NCBI GenBank assembly: GCA_028751875.1
Contig: CM054135.1
Coordinates: forward strand, 11,851,383-11,915,382
Reading direction: 5' to 3'
Source: Rapana venosa
Taxonomy: Eukaryota > Mollusca > Gastropoda > Neogastropoda > Muricidae
DNA: 64,000 bases
In this document: positions 1 through 10,167 of the stretch, piece after piece
Layout: the number at the start of each line of letters is the position of its first letter
How positions within the stretch are numbered: the stretch's first letter is position 1
Position numbers and translations under genes: made by a program
The notes under the pieces: model-generated
Told to the model about the DNA's origin: nothing
What the model saw: only the letters and a program-made list of their open reading frames with translations
Databases searched by the model: none

Positions 1-58
1 ATTATTATTATTATTATTATTATCATCAATACCATCAACATCATCATCATCATCACAA
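1..58. repeat. (ATT)n / (ATC)n microsatellite
   Basis: Uninterrupted ATT triplets grade into ATC/CAT triplets at the window edge. The tract probably continues upstream of base 1. Confidence 0.9.
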
Positions 59-1070
59 GAAGGCTGTTGGTATGTTGGTAGCACTGTCAAATGATCACCA
101 CCACCACCCCAACGACTATGGACAGGCTGCACTTTCTTTCCTTCAACCAAACCTCCATGTTGTTATATAAGTACTAACAGGGATGTGACTGTCCCCCCTC
201 CCCCTCACTCTATCCCCTCCACCTCCACCCCCTTTCTGTTCCATTCCACTTGGGGAGAGAAGCTTCCTCTGACCTTTTCACCCCTCTTGCAATGTGGGGG
301 TGTACCAAAGAAGGTCTTCCTTTCTCGTGTCAGCGTAAAGCCTAAGGCCTTAGGACAGAAGCACAGAGGCAAAGTGATGGTAGCAGCTGAAGCAGACATC
401 AGTTTGAAGGCTGCATGCACCCTGCAATTTTAAAAAAAATCACTCTTTTCCTTCTGTTTTTCTATGTGACTCTTATCTTCATACCGCATTACTAAGGCAT
501 CCACAGAAATAAAATTAAAAAAAAAATTTCTGAAAGACTAGCCTCTGACTCAAAACTCTTGTGATTTTGAACAAATTTGGCAAGTTCGAAAATTTTAAAT
601 TTTCAGCAAACACTATACCCCCTCAGTCCTTTGTCGTCTGCTAGCTTCCTTACTGCAATATCCATGGGCAAGGTCTACCTGTAGGAATACAAATAATCCT
701 CATTTGATGATTATTTCCAACTTTCTCGTGACTACCTGAAATTGCTCTATGTTCTCAATACCAAAAAAAGTGTACAGTGCATTTTTTCATACTTAAAGAA
801 AATATGTGAAAATCACCCCCAAAAATTTCGATTCACACTCTATTTAAGATACTATATGACCCCCACATTAATACCGGCGTGTAGCCGAAACCAGTGCTTT
901 CAGCCCCAATGCCCTACAGTGACCTCACCATGTGTGGTGGTCCTACTTTTCCAACCCATCACATCGACCACCAGTTAAAATCCAGGGATTAAGCTGCTTC
1001 ACTCACGATTACTACATGGGTGGTTGCCATGGCTCCCACGCACACACACTAACAAACAGGTATGTATTTT
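59..1070. other. Intergenic stretch, no gene recognised
   Basis: The sequence is mostly AT-rich with a pyrimidine-rich patch near 185-300. Short open frames exist at about 185-433 and 742-978, but they show no motif, no splice context and no similarity I recognise. I see no repeat family here. Confidence 0.5.
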
Positions 1071-1072
1071 AA

Positions 1073-1106
1073 TGTGTGTGTGTTGTGTGGTTGTGTGTGT
1101 GTGTGT

Positions 1107-1165
<59 letters not shown>

Positions 1166-1191
1166 TTTGTTGTTGTTGTTGTTGTTGTTGT
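1073..1191. repeat. (GT)n tract followed by (TTG)n
   Basis: A long GT run (about 1073-1166) is followed directly by about eight TTG units. Read on the minus strand, the TTG run is a (CAA)n tail at the 3' end of the LINE at 1192-3823, and the GT run is then the (AC)n target beyond that tail. Confidence 0.85.
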
Positions 1192-1421
1192 CTTCAATTT
1201 AAGGTCTGTTCACTCTAAGTGATATTAGACAGGGAAATAGAAAGTGTAATGGAAGTTAAAGAAGGGAGAGGAAGGAGTGAAAGGAGAAAAGGTTAAGAAA
1301 TAGCATCAGTGTTGGTATTTTTTGTGGAAAAGAAAACACCTAGAAAAGTAAGGATAATACTTTTAAACAGGAGCAAAATGTAAACTCAACAATGTGGAAA
1401 CATGAAATAACAATAATGTAA

Positions 1422-2567
1422 CTACAATAAATATTCAAGTGGACTATGCAATAAACATCTGGCAATGGCAAAGGCTAGCTTTGAATTTTCAAATACATTT
1501 TCCAGAGACTGTTCAGAAAATGTAGGTAAAAAAGGTTTTACAATAGGGCACTCAAATATGATATGAGTATTAGAAATATGATCCCCACATAGACATCTGA
1601 CATGTTTACAAAATTTTGTAAGGAATGCATTTAACTTCATTCTAAAATATAGTGAATTAACCCTTCTCACGGATACAAAACGCGAATTTATTTGAGAAGG
1701 AGCCATATAACAAGAAATATGGGTAGTGGTCAGACAACTTTTTAAATATCGTTCCTTGAATTGATCAGATTCTTTAAACTTACCACATGAATTTTGTTCT
1801 AATATTCGGTTTCCCTCCTGTAGAGATAAGGGTACATCCAGTTCTATCGATTCCATATCATGTCTTGCCCCCTTTTTTGAAGCTCTGTCAGCCCACTCAT
1901 TTGAAAAAATTCCAACGCGAGAAGGCACCCAACAAAAAGAAACAGGAATACCTCTTAAACTTAGGAGGTGTATGACATATTTAATTTCAAAAATAGTTCT
2001 GGAGACCTTGAAGTTTGGGGATTTTATAGCATACAATACTGACTTGGAGTCAACACAAAGCAAGATATGAAAGAAGGAACATGGAAAATCAAGAATATAG
2101 TTAAGAGCCATAAGAACTGCAATAAGTTCAGCTGTAAATATTGAACGATGTTTACCAAGATAGTACGATTTCTCAATTTTAAGTGCTGGTATGACAAATG
2201 CAGAGCCTGTGTCATGGTTTTCTAAAACAGATCCATCTGTATAAACTTTTAAACAGTCAGCATACTTATTTTCAATATGCGACTGAACATCTGCAACCAT
2301 GATGTTTTGATTTTCATTCTTTTTTTTATTAATATATTGTATATCAAAACAGGCTTTATCCATCTCCCATGGAGGACATGGTAAAGCTTCTTTTTGTGTT
2401 TCTAAGTCATATTGATTAAGTTTAGATTTTTGAAAGAGATCTGATACATAAGTGCCAATGGGCATTAAACACGAAATTTGTTTAGCCCTTTTTGGAAAAT
2501 TCGTTTCTGCTTGAACTTTTAATTCACTACAGATAAAATTTTCGTCATTAGTGCTCGGTAAAAACAT
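1422..2567 (-). pseudogene. LINE RNase H domain and C-terminal CCHC-like motif
   Basis: This is a 381-residue open frame, the C-terminal part of the LINE polyprotein. RNase H removes the RNA strand of the RNA/DNA hybrid during retrotransposition. The conserved residues are visible: YTDGS at about 109-113, the glutamate in AELIAVL at about 147, CVDSKSV at about 171-177, and NEWADRAS at about 223-230. The usual histidine of the WVPSHVG motif is arginine here (WVPSRVG). Downstream, CLCGDHISNTHIIFECP matches the Cys-Cys-His-Cys pattern seen at the C-terminus of I-like elements. The frame continues from the RT pieces upstream but is offset by a frameshift. Confidence 0.85.
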
Positions 2568-3820
2568 ATTTGGAGCATGAAAGTTGTCGGTATTCAGCTA
2601 GGGGAAGTTCCCCAACTTCCTTATAAGTTCCTATGGTGGATGCATGGAATTGTACCCCAAGTGCAAGTTTGTACGCCTTACAATCTATACTTTGGAGTTT
2701 TTTAAGTAAATAATTAGGAGCACTAAAAAAGACTTCTTGTCCATAAGACAGTTTGGAACGTACAAGTGACTTAGACAAGCATTTAAGAGTGAAGATATCT
2801 TGTCCCCAGGACTGTCTGCTAACCATTTTAAGAAAATTGATGCATTTCCTTGCTTTTGTTAAAATGTATCCAATATCCAAGTTAATTTTGTTGTAAGTTG
2901 AATGCCTAAAAATTTTACCATATTTTTATACTGAATTGGCTCCCCTCCAATCGTAAACTGTGGCAGTGTATCTGGATCACTACCATTATTAAAAAGCATA
3001 ATATGCGTTTTTTCTGTATATAACGTCAGGCCATTTTCAAAAATATATTCATGTAAATTATCTAGCTCTTTTTGATATACTTTTCTGGTATAGTTTATCA
3101 TCCTCTTTGTTGTAGCACGCTTCATAGTGACATTCATCCATATACATATATCATCAGCATATTGTACCAGGACAACGTCTTTAGACAGTTTTGTGGGTAA
3201 ATCATACAGCAATATATTAAACAGAAAAGGGGCTATAACTGAACCCTGTGGTAAACCCACATGCAATGACCTAAAGTTTGAATATGCATTCCCTACTCTC
3301 ACTTGCATACTTCTGTTACATAAAAAGCAGAAAAATGCCCAGAAAAGCCAATAGTCTTCAGTTTATGCAGCAATTTAGCATGCCAAACTTGGTCGTAGGC
3401 TTTCTTTACATCAAAAAATGTTGCTAGTAGATTTTTTCTTCTCGCAAATTGTTGTTTGACCTGTGTTGTTAGTTTAACTAAGTTTTCGATTGCTGATCTA
3501 CCTTTTTGAAAGCCTGCTTGATTGACAGGAACTACCTTATTTTTCTGACAGTAATACACAAGCCTCTTAAGAATAATTTTCTCCAAAAGCTTACCAATGT
3601 TAGAAGTAAGTGCTATGGGCCTATAACTAGTTTTATCAGTTTTAGGCTTTCCTTGCTTATGAATGGGAACAATAATAGACTGCTTCCAGTTCACTAGCAT
3701 TGCACCTTCGGTCCAACACTTTTGGAAAAGTTTATGCATCAGAAGAATGAAGTTTTCTGATAACTGTTTAATCATATCATTGGATATGGCATCTAATCCA
3801 ACAGAAGTTTTCTTATTTGG
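2548..3820 (-). pseudogene. LINE reverse transcriptase, frameshifted into three pieces
   Basis: The three pieces together cover the RT palm. Piece 1 (3775-3299, frame open upstream to about 3820) has the fingers motif SYRPIALTSNIGKLLEKI, the NQAGFQKGRSA motif, and palm motif A (FFDVKKAYD) with its catalytic aspartate. Piece 2 (3308-2859) has motif B (GLPQGSVIAP) and motif C (QYADD), the second metal-binding centre. It also has the thumb-proximal KFLGI motif. Piece 3 (2880-2548) is the thumb and connector. Each piece overlaps the next by a few bases, so single-base indels, whether decay or sequencing error, explain the breaks. All catalytic residues are still present, so the element looks fairly young apart from the frameshifts. 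Confidence 0.85.
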
Positions 3821-3823
<3 letters not shown>

Positions 3824-3876
<53 letters not shown>

Positions 3877-3890
3877 TGTGTGTGTGTGTG

Positions 3891-3930
<40 letters not shown>

Positions 3931-4083
3931 GTGAATGTGTGTGTTAATGTTAGTGTTAGTAAAAGTGTGTGTGTTAGTGTGTACTGTTAGTGTGTGTTAG
4001 TGTTAATGTTAGTGTATAAGTGTGTGTTAGTATGTACACACACACTAACACACACTTACACTAACACTAACACTAACACACAC

Positions 4084-4114
<31 letters not shown>

Positions 4115-4180
4115 TTAAAATACACGCTAACATACACACTAAAACACAAACACACTAACGCTAATACACATGTGCACACG

Positions 4181-4256
<76 letters not shown>
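3824..4256. repeat. GT/CA inverted repeat (about 430 bp palindrome)
   Basis: A (GT)n tract (3824-3928) and GTTAGT-type repeats (3929-4031) are followed by a short spacer (about 4032-4043). Their reverse complement comes next: CTAACACACACTT and ACACTAAC repeats (4044-4090), then (CA)n (4090-4256). The inner stem pairs AAGTGTGTGTTAG with CTAACACACACTT. The whole tract could fold into a hairpin or cruciform. Confidence 0.85.
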
Positions 4257-4259
<3 letters not shown>

Positions 4260-4462
4260 TCATTAACCTCCCATTTTTCTATTTCATTAACTTTTCTTAT
4301 ACATTTGTCATCAGTTCTGGCGAGTAAAATATAAAAAGGAGCTTTTATTTCAGAGATAACATTCTTCACTTTCCAAAAGAAAGCCACAAAGATAGAACGT
4401 GTTTAAAGTGTGGCTTTTTATTTCGTTCTGGCTCAATACACGTGAAACTACTACAGTCCACA
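4257..4462. other. Short unique stretch
   Basis: This non-repetitive AT-rich spacer lies between microsatellites. No gene or motif was recognised. Confidence 0.5.
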
Positions 4463-4477
4463 GACAGAGAGAGAGAG

Positions 4478-4542
<65 letters not shown>

Positions 4543-4545
4543 TGT

Positions 4546-4583
<38 letters not shown>

Positions 4584-4618
4584 TGTGTTGTGTGAGTGTG
4601 AGTGTGAGTGTGTGTGTG
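4463..4618. repeat. (GA)n followed by (GT)n microsatellite
   Basis: About 75 bases of GA are joined directly to about 75 bases of GT with minor interruptions. Open frames reported through it would be translated repeat. Confidence 0.95.
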
Positions 4619-5167
<549 letters not shown>

Positions 5168-5993
5168 CATTCTCCTCCTCCTCCTCCTCCTCCTCCTCCT
5201 CCTCCTCCTCCTCCTTCTTCTTCTTCTTCTTTTTCTTCTTCTTCTTTGCAAGTCTTCTTTTCCTCGTTCTTTCTTTTTCTTTCTTTCGTTTTCTTTCTTT
5301 CGTTTTTTTTTCTTTTTTTCTTTCTTCTATGGGTTTTTTTTCAAAATTCTTCTTCTTTGCAATTCTTCTTCTTAATTCTTCTTCTTCTTCGCAATTCTTC
5401 TTCTTCTCATCATCATTCTTCTTCGCAATTCTTCTTCTTCTTCAAAATTTTTCGAAATTCTTCTTCGAAATTCGTCTCTTTCTTCTTCTTCGTTCTTCGT
5501 CTTCTTCGCAATTCTTCTTCAACTTCGCAGTTATTTGCAATTCTTCTTATTCTTTGCATTCTTCTTCTTGGCAATTCTTCTTCTTTGCAATTCTTCTTCT
5601 TCGCAATTCTTCTTCTTGGCAATTCTTCTTCTTTGCAATTCTTCTTCTTCGCAATTCTTCTTCTTCGCAATTCTTCTTCTTGGCAATTCTTCTTCTTTGC
5701 AATTCTTCTTCTTCTTTGCATTCTTCTTCTTGGCAATTCTTCTTCTTTGCAATTCTTCTTCTTGGCAATTCTTCTTCTTGGCAATTCTTCTTGGCAATTC
5801 TTTTTCTTCGCAATTCTTCTTCTTGGCAATTCTTCTTCTTTGCAATTCTTCTTCTTCTTTGCATTCTTCTTCTTCGCAATTCTTCTTCTTTGCAATTCTT
5901 CTTCTTCGCAATTCTTCTTCTTGGCAATTCTTCTTCTTGGCAATTCTTCTTCTTGGCATTCTTCTTCTTCTTCCTTTTCTTCTTGCCGTCCTC
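5168..5993. repeat. Pyrimidine-rich tandem array: (TCC)n, (TTC)n, then 15-16-bp units
   Basis: The array begins with about 15 TCC units and then TTC-rich DNA. From about 5340 it settles into units of GCAATTCTTCTTCTT plus or minus one base, with two variants at the join (TGGCAA, TTCGCAA) and occasional CTTTGCATT units. The plus strand is pyrimidine except for the GCAA step, so the minus strand is almost all purine. Long open frames on both strands (Phe/Ser/Leu-rich on plus, Lys/Arg/Glu-rich on minus) only reflect the triplet periodicity. Confidence 0.9.
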
Positions 5994-6006
5994 CTCCATG
6001 TAAGGA

Positions 6007-6310
6007 GTGGGGACGGGATAGCTCAGTGGTCGGAGCACTCGCTTTCCCCCAGCCAAGTTAAGCAGCGTCGAGCGTGGTTACCAGTTGGATGGGTGACCGT
6101 TTGCGCGCCTTGGCTTCAGTACAGTTCCCCCAGTTCACCCAGCTGTAAATGGGTACCTGCCCTCTTTAGGGTCAGGGAAGGTAAAGCAGCGAGGGAGAGG
6201 AGATGGGCGCCGCCGCCCTCAATATGCTGGCCCTAGAGAAGTGAGGTCTCTGACGCCTCGCTCCCCTACGACCTTATAGGTTATGGGACTCCTTTACCTT
6301 TTATCTTTCC
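6007..6310 (+). mobile_element. SINE with tRNA-like and 5S-rRNA-like head
   Basis: The 5' end holds GGGATAGCTCAGTGG, like a tRNA A box (about 6015-6030). It is followed by GTTAAGCAGCGTCGAGCG and TTGGATGGGTGACCG (about 6057-6099), which match the internal control region of animal 5S rRNA in order and spacing. The body ends near GTTATGGGACTCCTTTACC. The same element recurs inverted at 7868-8160 and, more diverged, at 40580-40915 and 56905-57235. It is non-coding and would be transcribed by Pol III and mobilised by a LINE. Confidence 0.8.
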
Positions 6311-6479
6311 ATGTGAGGAAAGCAGAGGAGAGCAAAGCAAAGCATTGCCCCTGCATCCCGTGACCCACTCAGTTAACACTGTATGCTATGGGTTTTTTGC
6401 TGATTCCAGAATTCCTTTTTTTTTTAACTTAGTTTTTATTCAGTAATACTATTATAAATACTGATTCCAGAGTTAGTTT
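6311..6479. other. Spacer between SINEs
   Basis: AT-rich sequence with a short poly-T. A short near-repeat, CTGATTCCAGA, occurs near 6400 and again near 6462, so the segment between them may be a small duplication. Confidence 0.4.
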
Positions 6480-6810
6480 GCGTATGTTATGGTGGTTAGA
6501 GTGATGCCCTTGTGATCTGCTGACCCGGGTTCGATTCTCGTTCAAGACGAATTTTCCTCTGGAGTTAACATCAGTGCAGTAGACTTCACTCTCCCCAAAG
6601 GTCCTTCGGATGAGACTATAAACAGAGTTCCCGTGTGTGAACGCAAGCAGAACATCTTGCGCACACGTTAAAACCCGTTCTGCTTTACGGAAGAGTAAAC
6701 CATTGTGTGCCGGTGGGAACTGATGACAAAATTTACAAAACTGCATACACACGGGGAATGGATATTAAAAAAGCACATGAGTGCTTATTCCATTATACTC
6801 GAAATAAAAG
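6480..6810 (+). mobile_element. tRNA-derived SINE
   Basis: A-box-like TGGTGGTTAGAGTGATGC (about 6490-6507) and B box GGGTTCGATTCTC (about 6527-6539) are correctly spaced for a Pol III promoter. The body contains GGAGTTAAC and TTCGGATGAGACTATAAAC. The 3' end holds AAAAAGCACATGAGTGCTTATT and an A-rich tail. A reverse copy lies at 63007-63330, and diverged copies lie at 26885-27215 and in the B and C segments. Confidence 0.75.
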
Positions 6811-7351
6811 AATGACATTTTTTTTGGAATAATGTGTTAGTGTTTATTTTCCGCGCTATGCTAAGGCTATAGTAGTCAAGTCAAAACACTAATCATCCCA
6901 TGAAGGGCAATTTACAATGATTAGTATGAATAGTATGAAGTCAGCTAGATTTTGAGTTTTAAAGGACATCTTTCTACAGCACTAGCCCTTGCACGGTCAG
7001 ACAAAGTGAAATAAAGATTTACATTTACATGGTCCCTACTCTCGGATTCAAGTCAGCATTGACTCCAGCTCGTCCCACCTCTCCAGAAACTGGAGCATTA
7101 ATTCCTCCTCCTCCTCCTCCTTCTCCTCCTCCTCAGCTTGATTTTCAACTGGTCAAGTGTCCATCCACTGTACCCCGAACCATTTTACCTGAAACCATCT
7201 TAAAGACTAGACTCTAAGGAATGAAAGAAGGAAAAACAACTTTTGTGTGACTGGACATGCTTCCACCTTTTGGGTTTTCCGAGTTATCGTTCCTAGCTGC
7301 TAGCGAGAAAAGCGGAATAACGCCTCATTACCTCCCCGCCCTGCCCCCCCC

Positions 7352-7360
<9 letters not shown>
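6811..7360. other. Unique stretch, no gene recognised
   Basis: Mixed-composition sequence with a short (TCC)n patch near 7108-7135. No open frame with recognisable motifs. Confidence 0.5.
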
Positions 7361-7406
<46 letters not shown>

Positions 7407-7431
7407 CTCTCCTTTCTCCTCTCTCTCTCCC
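7347..7431. repeat. (C)n then (CT)n microsatellite
   Basis: About 16 C residues are followed by a (CT)n run of about 70 bases. With the (GA)n at 7568-7635 it forms an inverted pair separated by about 135 bases. Confidence 0.9.
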
Positions 7432-7567
7432 AACCACTCCCCCTTAACCTGCTTGTCTAGCTGTAAGCACCCAAATTTCCCTTAATTCTACACGACGCCA
7501 CACTGTAGCCTGTTACATAGGACACTACACTACTCTACCCTTTTCCCTTTCAAAAAAAATGATATAG

Positions 7568-7584
7568 GGGGGAGAGAGAGGGGG

Positions 7585-7635
<51 letters not shown>
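7568..7635. repeat. (GA)n microsatellite
   Basis: A GA run with a few GG interruptions, complementary to the (CT)n tract upstream. Confidence 0.9.
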
Positions 7636-7638
<3 letters not shown>

Positions 7639-7867
7639 CACAAGCAGAGAGCTGCTCTGACTTTTCGGACCGTGTTGAAGCAAACAAGGGCATGGAATCG
7701 TGGTCAGGGGAGGTAAATAGGGAGTAGCTCTCTGCAGTAAGGAGAATGACAGAAGTGGGCTGGTTCCAGTGTCCACAGGGACTGAAAGGTAATTATTTGT
7801 CAACGGTCACACACTACCTTAGGTACCATCAAGCATCTGCCTGTCTGCGCTCCATGATGGGTGTATA

Positions 7868-8160
7868 TGATGAAGTAAAGGTAAAGGTAGAGGTGTCCCA
7901 TAACCTATGTGGTCGTAGGGGAGCGAGGCGTCAGAGACCTCACTTTTCTAGGGGCCAGTATATTGAGAGCGGCGCCCATCTCCTCTCCCTCGCTGCTTTA
8001 CTTTCCCTGACCCTAAAGAGGCAGGTACCCATTGACAGCTGGGTGAACTGGGGGACTGTACTGAACCCAAAGAGCTCAAACGGTCAGCCATCCAATTGGT
8101 AACCACGCTCGATGCTGCTTAACCTTGGCTAGCTGGGGAAAGCGAGTGCTCTGACCACGG
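7868..8160 (-). mobile_element. tRNA/5S-headed SINE, inverted copy
   Basis: This is the reverse complement of the SINE at 6007-6310. It starts at the GTAAAGGTAAAGGTAGAGG end and finishes at the head, where CTTGGCTAGCTGGGGAAAGCG is the complement of the tRNA-like part. The 5S-like section is present but has substitutions (CATCCAATTGG, CGATGCTGCTTAACC). It is the second independent copy, which supports reading the head structure as a family trait. Confidence 0.75.
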
Positions 8161-8229
8161 AGCACCACCACCACGAGGTTCTCTGTGTGAGATCGTACAG
8201 CCTTGGCATGGAATGGAACACTGACTTTG

Positions 8230-8652
8230 GTTTTTCTGTCCTCGGCCAGAGCTCGCAAATTCACACATGGTGAGATTGTTGCATATGCAACCGTGTTTTC
8301 CCTTCCAAGCAGTTAGGCAGCCGCATTCCGATTCCGGGGATGGTGTCTAAACACAACACCTGTGTGCATGTGGGTTGGTGTTTCTTTTTGTCATCTCTTC
8401 CTATGGGCACACAATGGCTTGCTCTCTGAAAGGCGAAACAGGTTTTAACGATCTCGCCAGATGATCGGCGTGCGTTCGCACACGGGCTGCGAATTATATT
8501 CTCATACCAACGGATTTTGATATTCAGTTCGATTTTTGGGTCAAACCAGGAAGAAAGGGCAAATTTATTAGCTGGAAATCGATCGAACCGGGCACCTCAT
8601 GGTGTACTTGTTGGAAGGGAAGGTCTTAACCGCCCTGCCACCCTCCTTCTTA
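8230..8652 (-). mobile_element. tRNA-derived SINE, second family
   Basis: Read on the minus strand, the head is GGTGGCAGGGCGGTTAAGACC (A box, about 8627-8647) and GGTTCGATCGA (B box, about 8578-8588). The body runs leftwards to about 8230. The 3' boundary is uncertain. Confidence 0.6.
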
Positions 8653-8657
8653 GCACA

Positions 8658-8800
8658 CATGTGTGAAATCGGTGGTCTAGAGGTAACGCGCCTGTCTAGA
8701 ATGCCAAAAGTCCGGGTCGGGTGTGTGCGGTGGTTCGTATCCCGTTTGGGCCCGAAACTTTTCCCCATCCATTAGACCATGAGTGGTGGTCTGGGCGCTA

Positions 8801-8831
<31 letters not shown>

Positions 8832-9068
8832 CGTGTGTTACACAAAATTTTCCGCGCACATAAAAGAACCCACGGCAACAAGAGAGTTGTCCCTGGCAAA
8901 ATTCTTAGAAAAAAGCTACTCTGATAGGGAAACAAATACAGTTGCAGACCAAAAGAAAAAAAAGGTTGGCGCTGCTCTTGTGGCAATGCGCTCTCCCCAG
9001 GGAGAGCAGCCCGAATTTCCTGCAGAGAAATCTTATGACTTAAAGTGGTATAAAAAAATAATAAAGTA
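8658..9068 (+). mobile_element. tRNA-derived SINE, third family
   Basis: The head has GGTGGTCTAGAGGTAACGCG (A box, about 8671) and GGTTCGTATCCC (B box, about 8732). The body includes TTTCGGATGAGACGATAAACC and TAAAAGAACCCACGGCAACA, and ends in TAAAAAAATAATAAAGTAAAA. The same family lies inverted at 9700-10140, and a degraded copy lies at about 41490-41790 and its C counterpart. Confidence 0.75.
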
Positions 9069-9100
9069 AAAAATAAAGGCTATAATGACATTATTGTCTT

Positions 9101-9625
9101 GTGTCTGAAATACAGTGTGACATGCAGGAACTGGTGTCTACCATCATGTGTCTGAAATACAGTGTGACATGCAGGAACTGGTCCTCAACCATCATGTGTC
9201 TGAAATACAGTGTGACATGCAGGAACTGGTGTCTGCCATCATGTGTCTGAAATACAGTGTGACATGCAGGAACTGGTGTCTACCATCATGTGTCTGAAAT
9301 ACAGTGTGACATGCAGGAACTGGTGTCTGCCATCATGTGTCTGAAATACAGTGTGACATGCAGGAACTGGTGTCTACCATCATGTGTCTGAAATACAGTG
9401 TGACATGCAGGAACTGGTGTCTACCATCACGTGTCTGAAATACAGTGTGACATGCAGGAACTGGTGTCTACCATCATGTGTCTGAAATACAGTGTGACAT
9501 GCAGGAACTGGTGTCTGCCATCACGTGTCTGAAATACAGTGTGACATGCAGGAACTGGTGTCTACCATCATGTGTCTGAAATACAGTGTGACATGCAGGA
9601 ACTGGTCGTCTACCATCATGTGTTT
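9101..9625 (+). repeat. 47-bp minisatellite, about 11 copies
   Basis: The unit starts GTGTCTGAAATACAGTG and ends in CTACCATCAT. Starts at 9101, 9148 and 9196 give a 47-bp period, with one 48-bp unit. Units vary mainly at TAC/TGC before CATC and at ATG/ACG, so there are only a few subtypes. Confidence 0.95.
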
Positions 9626-9699
9626 AAGTAACTCTGTATCTACCCTGGCGTTTCCACCCGGCCCTGTGATAGAATTATTTTTATGTATGTAGTTATTCA

Positions 9700-10140
9700 T
9701 CTAGTTATACCACTGAGTTTCGGCAGATTTCTCTGCGTGAAATTCGGGCTGCTCTCCCCGGGCAGAGCGCGTCGCCACAAGAGCAGCGCCACCCATTATT
9801 AAGTTTTCTTTTCCTGTCTGCAACTGTATTTGTTTCCCTAACAGAGTGGCTTTTTTCTACTCAATTTTGCCAGGGACAACTCTCTTGTTGCTGTGGGTTC
9901 TTTTACGTGCGCTAAATGATTTTGTGTAACACACGGGACCTCGGTTTATCATTTCATCCGAAAGGTTAGCACCCAGACCACCACTCTTGGCCTATTGGAT
10001 TGGGAGGCGGGGGGATGGGGGGGGGGGCGAGGGGGAGGGGGAGTTCGGGCCCAAACGGGGTTCGAACCCCGGCACACTTCCGACCCGCACTGTTCGCTTT
10101 CTAGGCAGACGCGTGACCTCTAGACCACTGATAAAACTGA
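9700..10140 (-). mobile_element. tRNA-derived SINE, third family, inverted copy
   Basis: Reverse complement of the family at 8658-9068. It shares TTTCTCTGCG at the 3' end, AGAGCAGCGCC, and GGGTTCGAACCCC as B box (about 10058). The A box complement CGCGTGACCTCTAGACCAC is at about 10110-10128. A G-rich stretch at 10006-10045 interrupts it. With the plus-strand copy it brackets the 47-bp minisatellite. Confidence 0.75.
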
Positions 10141-10167
10141 CTCTCTACCGGAATGTCAATGGACTGT

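Larger units (their letters stand above)
1192..3823 (-). mobile_element. 5'-truncated I-like LINE (RT plus RNase H)
   Basis: This is a non-LTR retrotransposon reading right to left. It begins within the reverse transcriptase, just before the first RT motif, at about 3820. It runs through the RT palm, a C-terminal RNase H domain and a CCHC-like motif, stops at 1422, and has a 3'UTR of about 230 bp ending in (CAA)n. RT followed by a cellular-type RNase H is typical of the I superclade (I, Nimb, Ingi, Loa). No endonuclease or ORF1 is present, so the 5' part is missing. Frameshifts near 3300, 2870 and 2560 mean it cannot encode one protein. (GT)n lies on both sides, consistent with insertion into a microsatellite followed by 5' truncation. 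Clade assignment below I-like is inference. Confidence 0.85.

Noticed and set aside
6057..6100. A possible 5S rRNA gene
   Set aside because: Only the internal control region is present. The 5' and 3' stem halves are missing, and the same block recurs inside a SINE.
6429..6752. A 107-codon minus-strand frame
   Set aside because: It lies entirely within the tRNA-derived SINE and is antisense to it.
8779..9069. A 96-codon plus-strand frame
   Set aside because: Contained in the SINE body. No motif beyond the repeat.
9101..9625. A CRISPR-like regular array
   Set aside because: The 47-bp units are contiguous with no unique spacers, in a eukaryotic repeat context. It is a minisatellite.
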